Notes under the pieces: model-generated
What the model saw: only the letters and a program-made list of their open reading frames with translations
What the model was told of the DNA's origin: nothing
Database searches by the model: none
Part shown: positions 49,586 to 57,139 of the stretch, piece by piece
How positions within the stretch are numbered: position 1 is the first letter of the stretch
How the letters are laid out: each line of letters starts with the position of its first letter
DNA from: JAIRNF01 sp031551125
GTDB taxonomy: Bacteria; Bacteroidota; Bacteroidia; Bacteroidales; UBA932
Assembly: GCA_031551125.1 (NCBI GenBank)
Contig: JAVBOB010000021.1
Span: 3,504 to 67,503, forward strand
Direction: 5' to 3'
Length of the DNA: 64,000 nt
Translations under genes and position numbers: made by a program

Positions 49586-51274
49586 ATGAAACTACGAAAC
49601 ATCTTAGCATTTGCAGCAGTTGCGGCTATGCTGGTTTTTACCTCGTGTAAAAAGAAAACGGATACACCCGATCATTTAAAAGTTATTCCTACTAATAGTG
49701 CGGTTGTTCTGTCTATTGAGGCGGAGCAGCTGGTAGATAAGGGGGGGCTTAATAAGTACAAGGAGTTTAATATCTACAAATTTCTCAGTAAAGAGCTAGC
49801 CGAATCGGAGCCTGAAGCATCTAAGATGATGGAGGAGTTTCTGAAGAATACGCGCACTACGGGTTTGAATTTAGACCAAATCTTCATGTACGTTCGTGAA
49901 CTTAAAGGCGAATACAGCAGTTCTGTAGCCGTATTTACGTTTGGTGTCGATAACTCTACCAAGTTTGGTAACTGGCTTACTACTTTTGTTGAGAAGGTAA
50001 AGAAAGATGATGAATATAAGCTGGAAGATAAGGGTGAGTATAAGATGTTCCGTATTGACTATAGCACATTATTTGTATGGAATAGCAAAGTTGCGATAAT
50101 GATACCTGCGTCTAGCTATATGTTGGAAGAAGAAGGCGATTTGGGCGAATGGCTTAAGATTGACGAAACGAACAGTATAGCTACTAATGCCGATTTTATG
50201 ACCTCTCGCAAAAAGCATAATGATGTTACAGCATGGTTACCGTTTGAGCGTTTAATGAGCCTACTTGATGCAGAAGAGCAGCTGATGTATAATCCTATAC
50301 TGGCTAAGGTTGATATGAAGGATGCTAGTTTTGAACTCTCATTGAACTTTACAGATGAAAAAGCGGCTATGACGTATTCTGTTTGGCCGGAATCTGTAAT
50401 GGAAAAGTGTCTTAAAGAGTTCCCCGTGATTAAAACGAACTTTGAAGAATCATTGTACACCTATTTCCCTGATACCACCTATCTTGCTGTAAAGATGGCA
50501 ATTAATCCTACAGAATACTATAGGTTGCTAGTTGATAATATGAGGGTTGCGGTAGATAGCTTAGAGGCTAAGTACAAAGGCGAAGAAGAAAGTGAGGATT
50601 ACTACTACTATGGCGGATATGAATATTATGAGTATAAGAAAATTCTTGAAGCCATAGATAATCCTAAGGTTGATAGTATAGCTAAGCTATTTAAAGGCGA
50701 TTTTATTGGTACTATTTTCGGTTTTGAAAAAGGACTTATTCCTATGCCTAACTTTGCTGTAGCTACTACTCTTAACGGAGAACAAGCATTCAATGATTTG
50801 TTGGCTTTGCTTCCCAAAGAAATAATTTATACGAAAGAAGGTAGCTACTATGTTATTTCTACGACAACGGAAGATAGTCCGGTTAACATCGCTCTGTACT
50901 TTGGGTTAAAGGGCGATGTACTATACCTAACCAATAAGAAAGACGCAATAACGAACTTCTACGCACAAGGCTATAAGAAAAACCTTACATCAGCTGCTAT
51001 TTCCGGTGATATAAAGAGTTGCCCCATTTACTGGCATGTGAATACAAACATTGAAGAGTACCCCGGTATTATTACAATGTCACTGAGAGGCTATATGGGA
51101 GAAGAAGGTTACGGTATTTTGTCCGGCATACTTAAAACATATCAAGCCTTTGATATGAAATATGATGGAAAGAATATGTTTGAAATAAGCATTAAGCAAA
51201 CAAGCAAGAAGGAAAATACCTTTAAGACCATTGTCAATAATATTGACAAGGCGGTGAAAAACTACTTGAGATAG
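49586..51274 (+). CDS. Large lipoprotein of unknown function (DUF4836-like)
   Basis: A 562-residue exported protein. The signal peptide MKLRNILAFAAVAAMLVFTS ends in a lipobox with Cys21 followed by KKKTDTP. The mature part begins HLKVIPTNSAVVLSIEAEQL, a pattern I associate with DUF4836 proteins of Bacteroidetes. It has an internal acidic, Tyr-rich segment (EEESEDYYYYGGYEYYEYKK, about 332-351). No enzymatic motif is seen. It is 36 bp after serS on the same strand, but a link in function is not evident. Confidence 0.75.
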   Translation: MKLRNILAFAAVAAMLVFTSCKKKTDTPDHLKVIPTNSAVVLSIEAEQLVDKGGLNKYKEFNIYKFLSKELAESEPEASKMMEEFLKNTRTTGLNLDQIFMYVRELKGEYSSSVAVFTFGVDNSTKFGNWLTTFVEKVKKDDEYKLEDKGEYKMFRIDYSTLFVWNSKVAIMIPASSYMLEEEGDLGEWLKIDETNSIATNADFMTSRKKHNDVTAWLPFERLMSLLDAEEQLMYNPILAKVDMKDASFELSLNFTDEKAAMTYSVWPESVMEKCLKEFPVIKTNFEESLYTYFPDTTYLAVKMAINPTEYYRLLVDNMRVAVDSLEAKYKGEEESEDYYYYGGYEYYEYKKILEAIDNPKVDSIAKLFKGDFIGTIFGFEKGLIPMPNFAVATTLNGEQAFNDLLALLPKEIIYTKEGSYYVISTTTEDSPVNIALYFGLKGDVLYLTNKKDAITNFYAQGYKKNLTSAAISGDIKSCPIYWHVNTNIEEYPGIITMSLRGYMGEEGYGILSGILKTYQAFDMKYDGKNMFEISIKQTSKKENTFKTIVNNIDKAVKNYLR

Positions 51275-51294
51275 GCCTTGTATATTTTTTAAAA

Positions 51295-51350
51295 CGTCAT
51301 TGAGGTACTTTTGCTAAGGTTTCTTATCTTAGCGGAGTTTCTCAATGACG
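51295..51350. repeat. R2-type inverted repeat (copy 5, diverged core)
   Basis: AAAACGTCATTGAG (from 51291) is the exact reverse complement of CTCAATGACGTTTT (ending 51354). The interior lacks the GCGAAGCGAAG block of other copies and has TAAGGTTTCTTATCTTA instead. Confidence 0.7.
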
Positions 51351-51355
51351 TTTTA

Positions 51356-51363
51356 TATTTTTG
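51356..51363 (+). promoter_or_regulatory. Possible -7 element for the ABC-ruvC operon
   Basis: TATTTTTG matches TAnnTTTG and overlaps the right flank of the R2 repeat. It is 64 bp upstream of the ABC ATPase start. Confidence 0.4.
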
Positions 51364-51426
51364 CGGAGACACCAAGTAGTTTTACTGATGGACCCACTTG
51401 ATGTTGCCACTTGATATTAACACACA

Positions 51427-52071
51427 ATGAACACAATAACGCTTGACCGCTTGGTGCCTAACGTATTTTCTGATTGCAAGGGTATGCAGTCGGATGTTTG
51501 GAATAAAACGGTTGATTTTTCTAAAGGAAACAGCTACCTTATTGCTGCAGAGTCGGGCACCGGTAAGTCTTCGCTTTTTGATTACATATACGGCCGGCGT
51601 AACGATTATTCGGGCACGTTGCTGGTAGATGGCCACCCCATTACATCAATGAGTACACGTGAAAAGCAAGAGTTACGCTGCAAACACCTGAGTATCGTAT
51701 TTCAAGGTTTTCGCTTATTTCCCGAGCTAACAGCTTGGGAGAATGTAGTGCTTAAAAACAAGCTTACGGGCTACAAGCGAGATGAAGAAATCTCGGCTTT
51801 CTTTGAGGAGCTGGGAATTGCTTCCAAGAAGAATGAGTTAGTTCGGAAGTTATCGTTTGGTCAACAGCAACGGGTGGCTATTATTCGCGCGCTGTGCCAG
51901 CCCTTTGATTTTATGTTACTCGATGAGCCCTTTGGACATTTAGATGAGCAAAATCAGCAAACGGCTTTATCGCTTGTTTTACGTGAGGTTGCTGCTCAAA
52001 AAGCCGGGTTGCTGCTTTGCTCGTTGGGCTTTGACTATGGTATTTCATATACTTCAATAAAGCATCTCTAA
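51427..52071 (+). CDS. ABC transporter ATP-binding protein
   Basis: A 214-residue ATPase of the LolD/FtsE-like group. Walker A is ESGTGKSSLFD, the signature LSFGQQQRVAI, Walker B FMLLDEPFGHLDE. The Q-loop region is LSIVFQGFRLFPELTAWENV. The ATP loop lacks the usual first Gly (AESGTGKS), a mild variant. Its stop overlaps the permease ATG by one base, so the two are translationally coupled partners. The usual switch His is not obvious at the expected place (LLLCSLGFDYG instead of a T/S-H motif), so ATP hydrolysis may be weak. Confidence 0.86.
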   Translation: MNTITLDRLVPNVFSDCKGMQSDVWNKTVDFSKGNSYLIAAESGTGKSSLFDYIYGRRNDYSGTLLVDGHPITSMSTREKQELRCKHLSIVFQGFRLFPELTAWENVVLKNKLTGYKRDEEISAFFEELGIASKKNELVRKLSFGQQQRVAIIRALCQPFDFMLLDEPFGHLDEQNQQTALSLVLREVAAQKAGLLLCSLGFDYGISYTSIKHL

Positions 52072-53261
52072 TGGAACTGGTACGTAAGCTGTTGAAGAAA
52101 AATTTGAGCAAAAGCCAGCTGATTGGTTATGCGTTTGCTGGTTTGTTCGGGCTAAGCATTGTACTGCTTGGTCTGCAATTTTATCTGGATACCCGGCCTG
52201 TTTTCAGCTCGAAAGAGAGCTTTCTGAAAAAAGATTTTTTGGTGATAAGCAAGAAAGTATCCATGCTTAAAACCTTAGGTACGTCTTCTACTGCTTTTAA
52301 GGATACGGAGATTGAAGACCTGAAACGCCAACCGTTTGTTAGTAAGCTGGCCTACTTTACGCCTTCTACATTTCAAGTGGAGCTAAGCGCCGGCGGGGGT
52401 ATCGGGCAGTTTACAACAGACTTATTTTTTGAATCGGTTCCCGATGATTTTTTGGATGTGGAAACGAAAGACTGGCGTTGGACTCAGGATGGAGACCTTG
52501 TTCCTATTATTCTGCCTCGTAGCTATCTTAGCCTCTATAACTTTGGTTTTGCTCAAAGTCAGGGGCTGCCTCAGATATCAGAAAATAGTATTGGAGCAGT
52601 AGTTATGACCGTTCGGATGTTTGGCAGGGGGCGAGTTGGAGCCTACGAAGCCCGGATTGTTGGTTTCTCCAATAAAATCAACACTATACTCGTACCTCAA
52701 GCCTTTATGACATGGGCTAATACGGTGTATGGAAGTGGAAATGCAGAGGGCGTTTCTCGCTTGCTTTTAGAAGTGAAAAACCCTACCGACCCTGCAATTG
52801 CCGAATATGTATCGGCTAAAGGTTATGAGTTTAACGATGATAAACTGGATGCCGGAAAAGCGGCTTACTTTCTGCGTACTATTATTATTGTAGTGCTGGC
52901 AGTGGGAGTGGTTATTACTTTGCTGGCTGTATGTTTGTTGATGCTGAGCATAAGTCTTCTTGTTCAAAAGAACAGGAGTAAGCTGGAGAACCTGATGCTA
53001 ATAGGCTACAGTCAGCGCGCCATAGCGGCACCCTATCAGCAGGTAGCATTAGCAATCAACATGCTTGTTTTTGTTTTGGCATTATTGATTGTTGTTATAC
53101 TTCGTGCACAGTACATGAGCCGTTTGGCCGTATTGTTGGGCGAACACAATTCGATAAGCTGGCTGTATATTGGCATAGGTGCAGCTATCTTTGTGGCACT
53201 ATCACTAGTGACATTCTATTGGATACGTGCAAAAGTAAATGCCGTTTTTAAACCTGCATAG
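52071..53261 (+). CDS. FtsX-like ABC transporter permease
   Basis: A 396-residue integral membrane protein. One helix lies near the N terminus (YAFAGLFGLSIVLLGLQFYL, about 19-38). A periplasmic domain of about 220 residues follows, then three C-terminal helices (IIIVVLAVGVVITLLAVCLL, INMLVFVLALLIVVILRA, ISWLYIGIGAAIFVALSLVT). This 1+3 layout is the MacB/FtsX/LolC type. The substrate is not predictable; export or extraction of envelope molecules is typical for the family. It overlaps both neighbours by one base. Confidence 0.82.
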   Translation: MELVRKLLKKNLSKSQLIGYAFAGLFGLSIVLLGLQFYLDTRPVFSSKESFLKKDFLVISKKVSMLKTLGTSSTAFKDTEIEDLKRQPFVSKLAYFTPSTFQVELSAGGGIGQFTTDLFFESVPDDFLDVETKDWRWTQDGDLVPIILPRSYLSLYNFGFAQSQGLPQISENSIGAVVMTVRMFGRGRVGAYEARIVGFSNKINTILVPQAFMTWANTVYGSGNAEGVSRLLLEVKNPTDPAIAEYVSAKGYEFNDDKLDAGKAAYFLRTIIIVVLAVGVVITLLAVCLLMLSISLLVQKNRSKLENLMLIGYSQRAIAAPYQQVALAINMLVFVLALLIVVILRAQYMSRLAVLLGEHNSISWLYIGIGAAIFVALSLVTFYWIRAKVNAVFKPA

Positions 53262-53818
53262 TGGAACGGAAAGAGAGAATTATATTAGGAATTGACCCCG
53301 GTACTACTGTTACAGGATATGGTATTATCAAGGTAAAGGGGAATAAGCCCGAACTGCTGGTTATGGGTGTTATTGAACTCCATAAGCTAAGTGACCACTA
53401 CGTTAAGCTACAGCGTATTTTTGAAAGGGTAACCATGTTGATTAACGAGTATAATCCGCAGGAGTTAGCCATTGAAGCCCCTTTTTATGGAAAGAATGTA
53501 CAGTCAATGTTGAAGCTGGGGCGTGCACAGGGGGTGGCTATGGCAGCGGCGCTGGCAAAAGGACTGGAGATATACGAGTATGCACCTCGTAAGGTAAAAC
53601 TGTCTATTACCGGACAGGGTGCAGCTTCAAAAGAGCAGGTTGCAGGCATTTTGAAGCATACGATAGGTTATGATGAAACTTCCGGAAAGCTGGATGCTAC
53701 CGATGCGCTAGCTGTTGCACTATGTCATTTCTATCAATCCAGCTCTCCCTTAACAGAAGGAAAGGCCTATAAGAGCTGGAAAGATTTTATAGGGCAAAAT
53801 CCTAAACGGGTAAAGTAG
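53261..53818 (+). CDS. ruvC: Crossover junction endodeoxyribonuclease RuvC
   Basis: Holliday junction resolvase, 185 residues. The acidic active site is spread over GIDPGTTVTGYGII, LAIEAPFYGKNVQSMLKLG and KLDATDALAVALCHF. Conserved PRKVKLSITGQGAASKEQVA is also present. It starts with GTG at 53261, sharing one base with the stop codon of the ABC permease, so it depends on that transcript and probably on coupled translation. ruvA and ruvB are not in the window. Confidence 0.96.
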   Translation: MERKERIILGIDPGTTVTGYGIIKVKGNKPELLVMGVIELHKLSDHYVKLQRIFERVTMLINEYNPQELAIEAPFYGKNVQSMLKLGRAQGVAMAAALAKGLEIYEYAPRKVKLSITGQGAASKEQVAGILKHTIGYDETSGKLDATDALAVALCHFYQSSSPLTEGKAYKSWKDFIGQNPKRVK

Positions 53819-53820
53819 TT

Positions 53821-53936
53821 TATTAAACATCTTCGAAAAATAAACGTCCGTAGCCGATAATAGAAAATGTTGGGCTAAAGCCTAGTTGTTTGAGCCCCTT
53901 AATCCGTTGACTTTAGTCAACGGCAATGAAAAGGTT
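53821..53936. repeat. Additional palindromic module beside R1 copy F
   Basis: It starts with CATCTTCGAAAAATAAACG, similar to an R1 terminal repeat. It also holds CCGTTGAC-TTTA-GTCAACGG, a perfect 8-bp inverted repeat (53904-53923). It appears to be a second element or fragment abutting copy F, within the 531-bp gap between ruvC and the next gene. Confidence 0.55.
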
Positions 53937-54245
53937 CAATAGACCATTTCGGAAATATATTTCTATTAATTATTGGGTATGGTTTAAACACAGCCCCGAA
54001 GCGGGCTGAATATGTATAACCGTGGGTGAAACCCACGGCTGGTGGTAAAAAGTTCTGTTGCGTGCGAAGCACCCTCTTTCTTCTGAAGGAGTAAGGTGCT
54101 TCGCACGCAGTTTTTACATTTTCTTTACCAACCCCGCATTTCATACGGGGTTACGCATATTCACCCCCTTCGGGGTTGGTTGCTATTTTTTGTGTTTGAT
54201 AGGTCTCCTTAATCAGATACTAATATTTTCCGAAGACGTCTATTA
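53937..54245. repeat. R1 composite palindromic element, copy F
   Basis: An about 309-bp element with the best terminal inverted repeats: AATAGACCATTTCGGAAATA on the left and AATATTTTCCGAAGACGTCT ending in ATT on the right. Internal modules are GCCCCGAAGCGGGC, CCGTGGGTGAAACCCACGG, the central stem TGCGTGCGAAGCACC (54059-54073) with GGTGCTTCGCACGCA (54095-54109), and ACCCCGCATTTCATACGGGGT. It lies between ruvC and a convergent lipoprotein gene. Confidence 0.85.
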
Positions 54246-54250
54246 GCTGA

Positions 54251-54322
54251 TGTCAATTGCTAGCGAAGCGAAGCAATCTGTTCAACTATTTAACAGATTG
54301 CTTCGCTTCGATCGCAATGACG
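54251..54322. repeat. R2-type inverted repeat (copy 6)
   Basis: GCGAAGCGAAGCAATCTGTT is followed by AACAGATTGCTTCGCTTCG around a nine-base loop, with TGTCAATTGC and GCAATGACG at the ends. It is directly right of R1 copy F. Confidence 0.8.
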
Positions 54323-54349
54323 GGTTAGAAAAGAGTAGGCTAATTGTTG

Positions 54350-54763
54350 CTATTGGAGCACAACAATCTTAAACTTTAGGTTACTGCTGTATGGTTCGGT
54401 TTGGAAATCCGAATCTTCAAGTGTAAACGTAATAGTGCCACCCCTTGGGTCTAGCTTATAGGATAGTATAGTTATAAACCGTGATGAACCAATTTGGTCG
54501 GAAATAACGTAAGGCAGCTGAGCGCTGGCGTCAACAAATTCGGCGTAAACAACTACTGCTCCTTCATAAAGAACGTTGGGTGTAATATATGGCGCTTGGA
54601 ATGTTGCTTGTAGGTAATATCCTGATTGTCCCTTATATCCTACTTCTTGCCATTGGTTAGGAGCAACGGTTATATCGTAAACTGATTTTTGTGTGCCTGC
54701 TTCCTCAAAGGTGCACGAGGCTAATGGCAGACATAGTAGTAAAAAGAATACAATTTTTTTCAT
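54350..54763 (-). CDS. Small lipoprotein of unknown function
   Basis: A 137-residue exported protein with signal peptide MKKIVFFLLLCLPLASC and the lipobox Cys17. The mature part is predicted beta-rich (YYLQATFQAPYITPN, VVVYAEFVDASA, GTITFTLEDSDFQTE), a single small sandwich perhaps. I do not recognise a family with confidence. It is convergent to ruvC across the R1/R2 block and stands alone. Confidence 0.7.
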   Translation of the reverse strand: MKKIVFFLLLCLPLASCTFEEAGTQKSVYDITVAPNQWQEVGYKGQSGYYLQATFQAPYITPNVLYEGAVVVYAEFVDASAQLPYVISDQIGSSRFITILSYKLDPRGGTITFTLEDSDFQTEPYSSNLKFKIVVLQ

Positions 54764-54987
54764 GGGTTAGCTGTTTTGTTGATTTATGCGTAGTACATTC
54801 AATTATGGTTCCAACCTATTGAGAAACAAATAATTGATGAAAGAAAAAGAGCAATGGGTAACGATATAGAAACGAGCGAACTTCTTTCGCCTGCTTTGGT
54901 TTACATCGTTTTCAAATAACTCTGATGCAAAGATAATACTTATTTCTTTTCCAAGAAATAAAACTACCCTAAAGTATAGTCATTAAA

Positions 54988-55764
54988 TCAAACTTTTTTC
55001 ACTAACTTCTTTTGATTGTTCATCCACTGGATAGCTTCGGCGGTATTTTTAACCCCTAATTGAGCAAATATTCTCTTTTTGTGATATTTGACCGTAGGAA
55101 TGGATATGCCAAGCAGTTGGGCTATTTCGGCTTCGTTTTTCCCATTGCTTGCAAGTCTTAGAACGGTTATGGCTTTTGATGTCAGCTTTTGAGTTTTTAC
55201 TTCCACGAATTTTCCCGTAGAAGGCATATACTGATAAACCGCAGACTTGTCGTTCATTTTTATATACGCACTTCCGGGCTTCTCGTGGATAAGATGACTT
55301 ATCACACATAGCCCAAGCCTCAAAACACCATCGTTCGTTAAGTCCAGCATTGTTACTTTGTGATTCATCAAAACAACCTTGTTGTGTTTGTCCCGAACCC
55401 TGAAATTAAAAGTGTAGTAGCCTTCCAACCTTTTTTCGACAGGAAGAGCATAGAAGAACTCGAAGGATTTGGCATTAGCAGGGGCAATTATTTCAAGGTC
55501 TTCGTGAAGAATAATTTTTTCATAATAGTGCTGTCCATGAGCATTAATATCCTCCAAACTATTTCCCATAAGGAGCGAGCAGTTTTTGGTGGCATATAAA
55601 AACTTCTCGTTCTTATAATCGAAAATATAGGCATCAATATCCATTAATGCCTCAACGGACTTCAATGCTTGTATGAAGTATCGGTCTCTTTCCAAGTAAT
55701 CGAACGTATCCGATTCGTTGAACTGATGCGCAGGATGGGATTGTACGAATATTGATTTCACCAT
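54988..55764 (-). CDS. LuxR-type transcriptional regulator with PAS-like sensor domain
   Basis: A 258-residue regulator. The C-terminal helix-turn-helix is of LuxR type (KLTSKAITVLRLASNGKNEA then IAQLLGISIPTVKYHKKRIF). The first 170 residues look like a PAS-like fold (DIDAYIFDYKNEKFLYATKN, YYTFNFRVRDKHNKVVLMNH). The start at 55764 (MVKSIFVQSHPAHQ) is chosen because the longer frame from 55791 would begin inside the -7 element at 55789-55796. It is divergent from the putative protease gene across 149 bp, with a palindrome between them, so it may control that gene. The ligand is unknown. Confidence 0.85.
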   Translation of the reverse strand: MVKSIFVQSHPAHQFNESDTFDYLERDRYFIQALKSVEALMDIDAYIFDYKNEKFLYATKNCSLLMGNSLEDINAHGQHYYEKIILHEDLEIIAPANAKSFEFFYALPVEKRLEGYYTFNFRVRDKHNKVVLMNHKVTMLDLTNDGVLRLGLCVISHLIHEKPGSAYIKMNDKSAVYQYMPSTGKFVEVKTQKLTSKAITVLRLASNGKNEAEIAQLLGISIPTVKYHKKRIFAQLGVKNTAEAIQWMNNQKKLVKKV

Positions 55765-55788
55765 TTTTGCTTTGATTTTCTTGTTTTG

Positions 55789-55796
55789 CAAAGATA
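55789..55796 (-). promoter_or_regulatory. -7 element for the LuxR-type regulator
   Basis: Minus-strand TATCTTTG matches TAnnTTTG, 25 bases before the start codon chosen at 55764. Confidence 0.55.
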
Positions 55797-55813
55797 ATAA
55801 ATAAAATAATTGT

Positions 55814-55831
55814 ACTATTCTATAGTATAGT
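55814..55831. promoter_or_regulatory. Palindromic candidate operator in the divergent gap
   Basis: ACTATTCTATAGTATAGT is an 18-bp inverted repeat with one mismatched pair, between the regulator and the DUF5700-like gene. Its place 20-40 bp upstream of the regulator -7 element suits an operator. Confidence 0.45.
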
Positions 55832-55858
55832 TTATTTTTTCGTGTACACTTTTCGTAA

Positions 55859-55866
55859 TATCTTTG
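55859..55866 (+). promoter_or_regulatory. -7 element for the DUF5700-like gene
   Basis: TATCTTTG on the plus strand, full match to TAnnTTTG, 47 bp before the ATG at 55914. Confidence 0.55.
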
Positions 55867-55913
55867 GTGACGATAATTTAATAAAAAATATTATTAACTA
55901 AAAACATAGAGCC

Positions 55914-57041
55914 ATGAAATTTTATATGAAAGTTACTCTGTCAGCTGTTTTTCTGTTGTCGTGTTTTATCGGGAACGCGCAGGATCATCCCCAACGTAAA
56001 AGCTCGGCTACATCAGCCTTAGCGACCATCGACCTTATAAGGTCTGTCCAAAAAGGAGAAAAATTGACCGATGCCGACTGGGAAAAATTATTTTCCACTG
56101 ACGGGTTTAAGTGTTATTTTGAAAGAACGGCTGCCAAAGGAGAAAAACAAATGATTAAGAACGCTATAATCCTCTGCTTTGACAAAACCAAGCAAAGTGA
56201 ACGAGACAGCCTTCTTGCGTTGCCGCTGGGAGAAGTTGATTCGCGTGTTTATAACTTGATGGTGGTACATAATTTCTACAAGTTGAGCACCCGTCTGGAC
56301 GAGGTGGAAGAGTTTTTGAAAAATACTGATTTTGAAAGTATGATGGATAAAGCGCAAGATGTCGTGAAAACATTTCTTCCGCCCGAAGCAGGGGAGGCAG
56401 AAATCAACCCCTTTAACCTGTACTTGATTGCTACGCTTGGGGAGGCAAAGGTGAGCGGATCGTTTGTATTTATGGATATGAACTATGCAAAAGACTTGTC
56501 TGATAGTAATACCATAAATTTGTTGGCGCATGAGTATCATCACAACTACAGGGGGATAGGATTGGCGAAAATGTTCGAGTCAAATCCTCCTGCACAAGAT
56601 ATTTTGCTGGTGGCTTTAAACGAAATACACCGCGAGGGTACCGCAGACCTTATTGATAAGCCGTCAAGCCCTATGGAAGAGATGGATTATCCGGCGAGCT
56701 TGATCAATGCGTATTTGCAAGACTTAAAAAACACTCCCGCGAAGTTGAAACAAATTGATTTGATAACGCAAAATTATCTTGAAGAACAAACTGATGAAAC
56801 AAAAAAGGCTTATAACGAAATCGGCAGCATGATAAAGTTTGGAGGTCACAGCAACGGGTATTATATGGCAACGTTAATCAAAAATCAATTAGGCATAGAG
56901 CCTATAATTAAGACATACGCCGATATACAGTCTTTTATAAAACTATATAATGAGGCTGCAAAGAAAGCGGGAAACGAATACGTTTTTTCGGATATATTTA
57001 TTAATCATGTTGATAGACTATTTAAAGGCGAAGGAAAGTAA
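55914..57041 (+). CDS. Secreted putative zinc metallopeptidase (DUF5700-like)
   Basis: A 375-residue exported protein. The signal peptide is MKFYMKVTLSAVFLLSCFIG followed by NAQ, cut probably after NAQ. A zinc motif HEYHH is in INLLAHEYHHNYRGIG near residue 207. A conserved Glu follows in LNEIHREGTADLIDKPS, as expected for a gluzincin-like third ligand. I recall the family as DUF5700 (putative Zn-dependent protease). Substrate unknown. It is divergent from the LuxR-type regulator. Its codon use seems closer to the genes on its right than to those left of 54 kb. Confidence 0.78.
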   Translation: MKFYMKVTLSAVFLLSCFIGNAQDHPQRKSSATSALATIDLIRSVQKGEKLTDADWEKLFSTDGFKCYFERTAAKGEKQMIKNAIILCFDKTKQSERDSLLALPLGEVDSRVYNLMVVHNFYKLSTRLDEVEEFLKNTDFESMMDKAQDVVKTFLPPEAGEAEINPFNLYLIATLGEAKVSGSFVFMDMNYAKDLSDSNTINLLAHEYHHNYRGIGLAKMFESNPPAQDILLVALNEIHREGTADLIDKPSSPMEEMDYPASLINAYLQDLKNTPAKLKQIDLITQNYLEEQTDETKKAYNEIGSMIKFGGHSNGYYMATLIKNQLGIEPIIKTYADIQSFIKLYNEAAKKAGNEYVFSDIFINHVDRLFKGEGK

Positions 57042-57070
57042 TCAAATTTGACTGTAACGGGAAGAACTTA

Positions 57071-57114
57071 TTGGGTAGTGCTATTCTAAAATATCTACCC
57101 AATAAACTACCCAA
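57071..57114. promoter_or_regulatory. Inverted half-sites before the Fic gene
   Basis: ATTGGGTAG (57070-57078) is inverted at 57095-57103 as CTACCCAAT, and CTACCCAA recurs at 57107-57114. These three copies lie just upstream of the -7 element at 57128, where a repressor could sit. Confidence 0.5.
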
Positions 57115-57127
57115 ATCAAAATATTGT

Positions 57128-57135
57128 TATCTTTG
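57128..57135 (+). promoter_or_regulatory. -7 element for the Fic gene
   Basis: TATCTTTG matches TAnnTTTG. It implies a start of transcription near 57142, so translation probably begins at the ATG at 57149 or as a nearly leaderless message at 57140. Confidence 0.5.
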
Positions 57136-57139
57136 CAGT

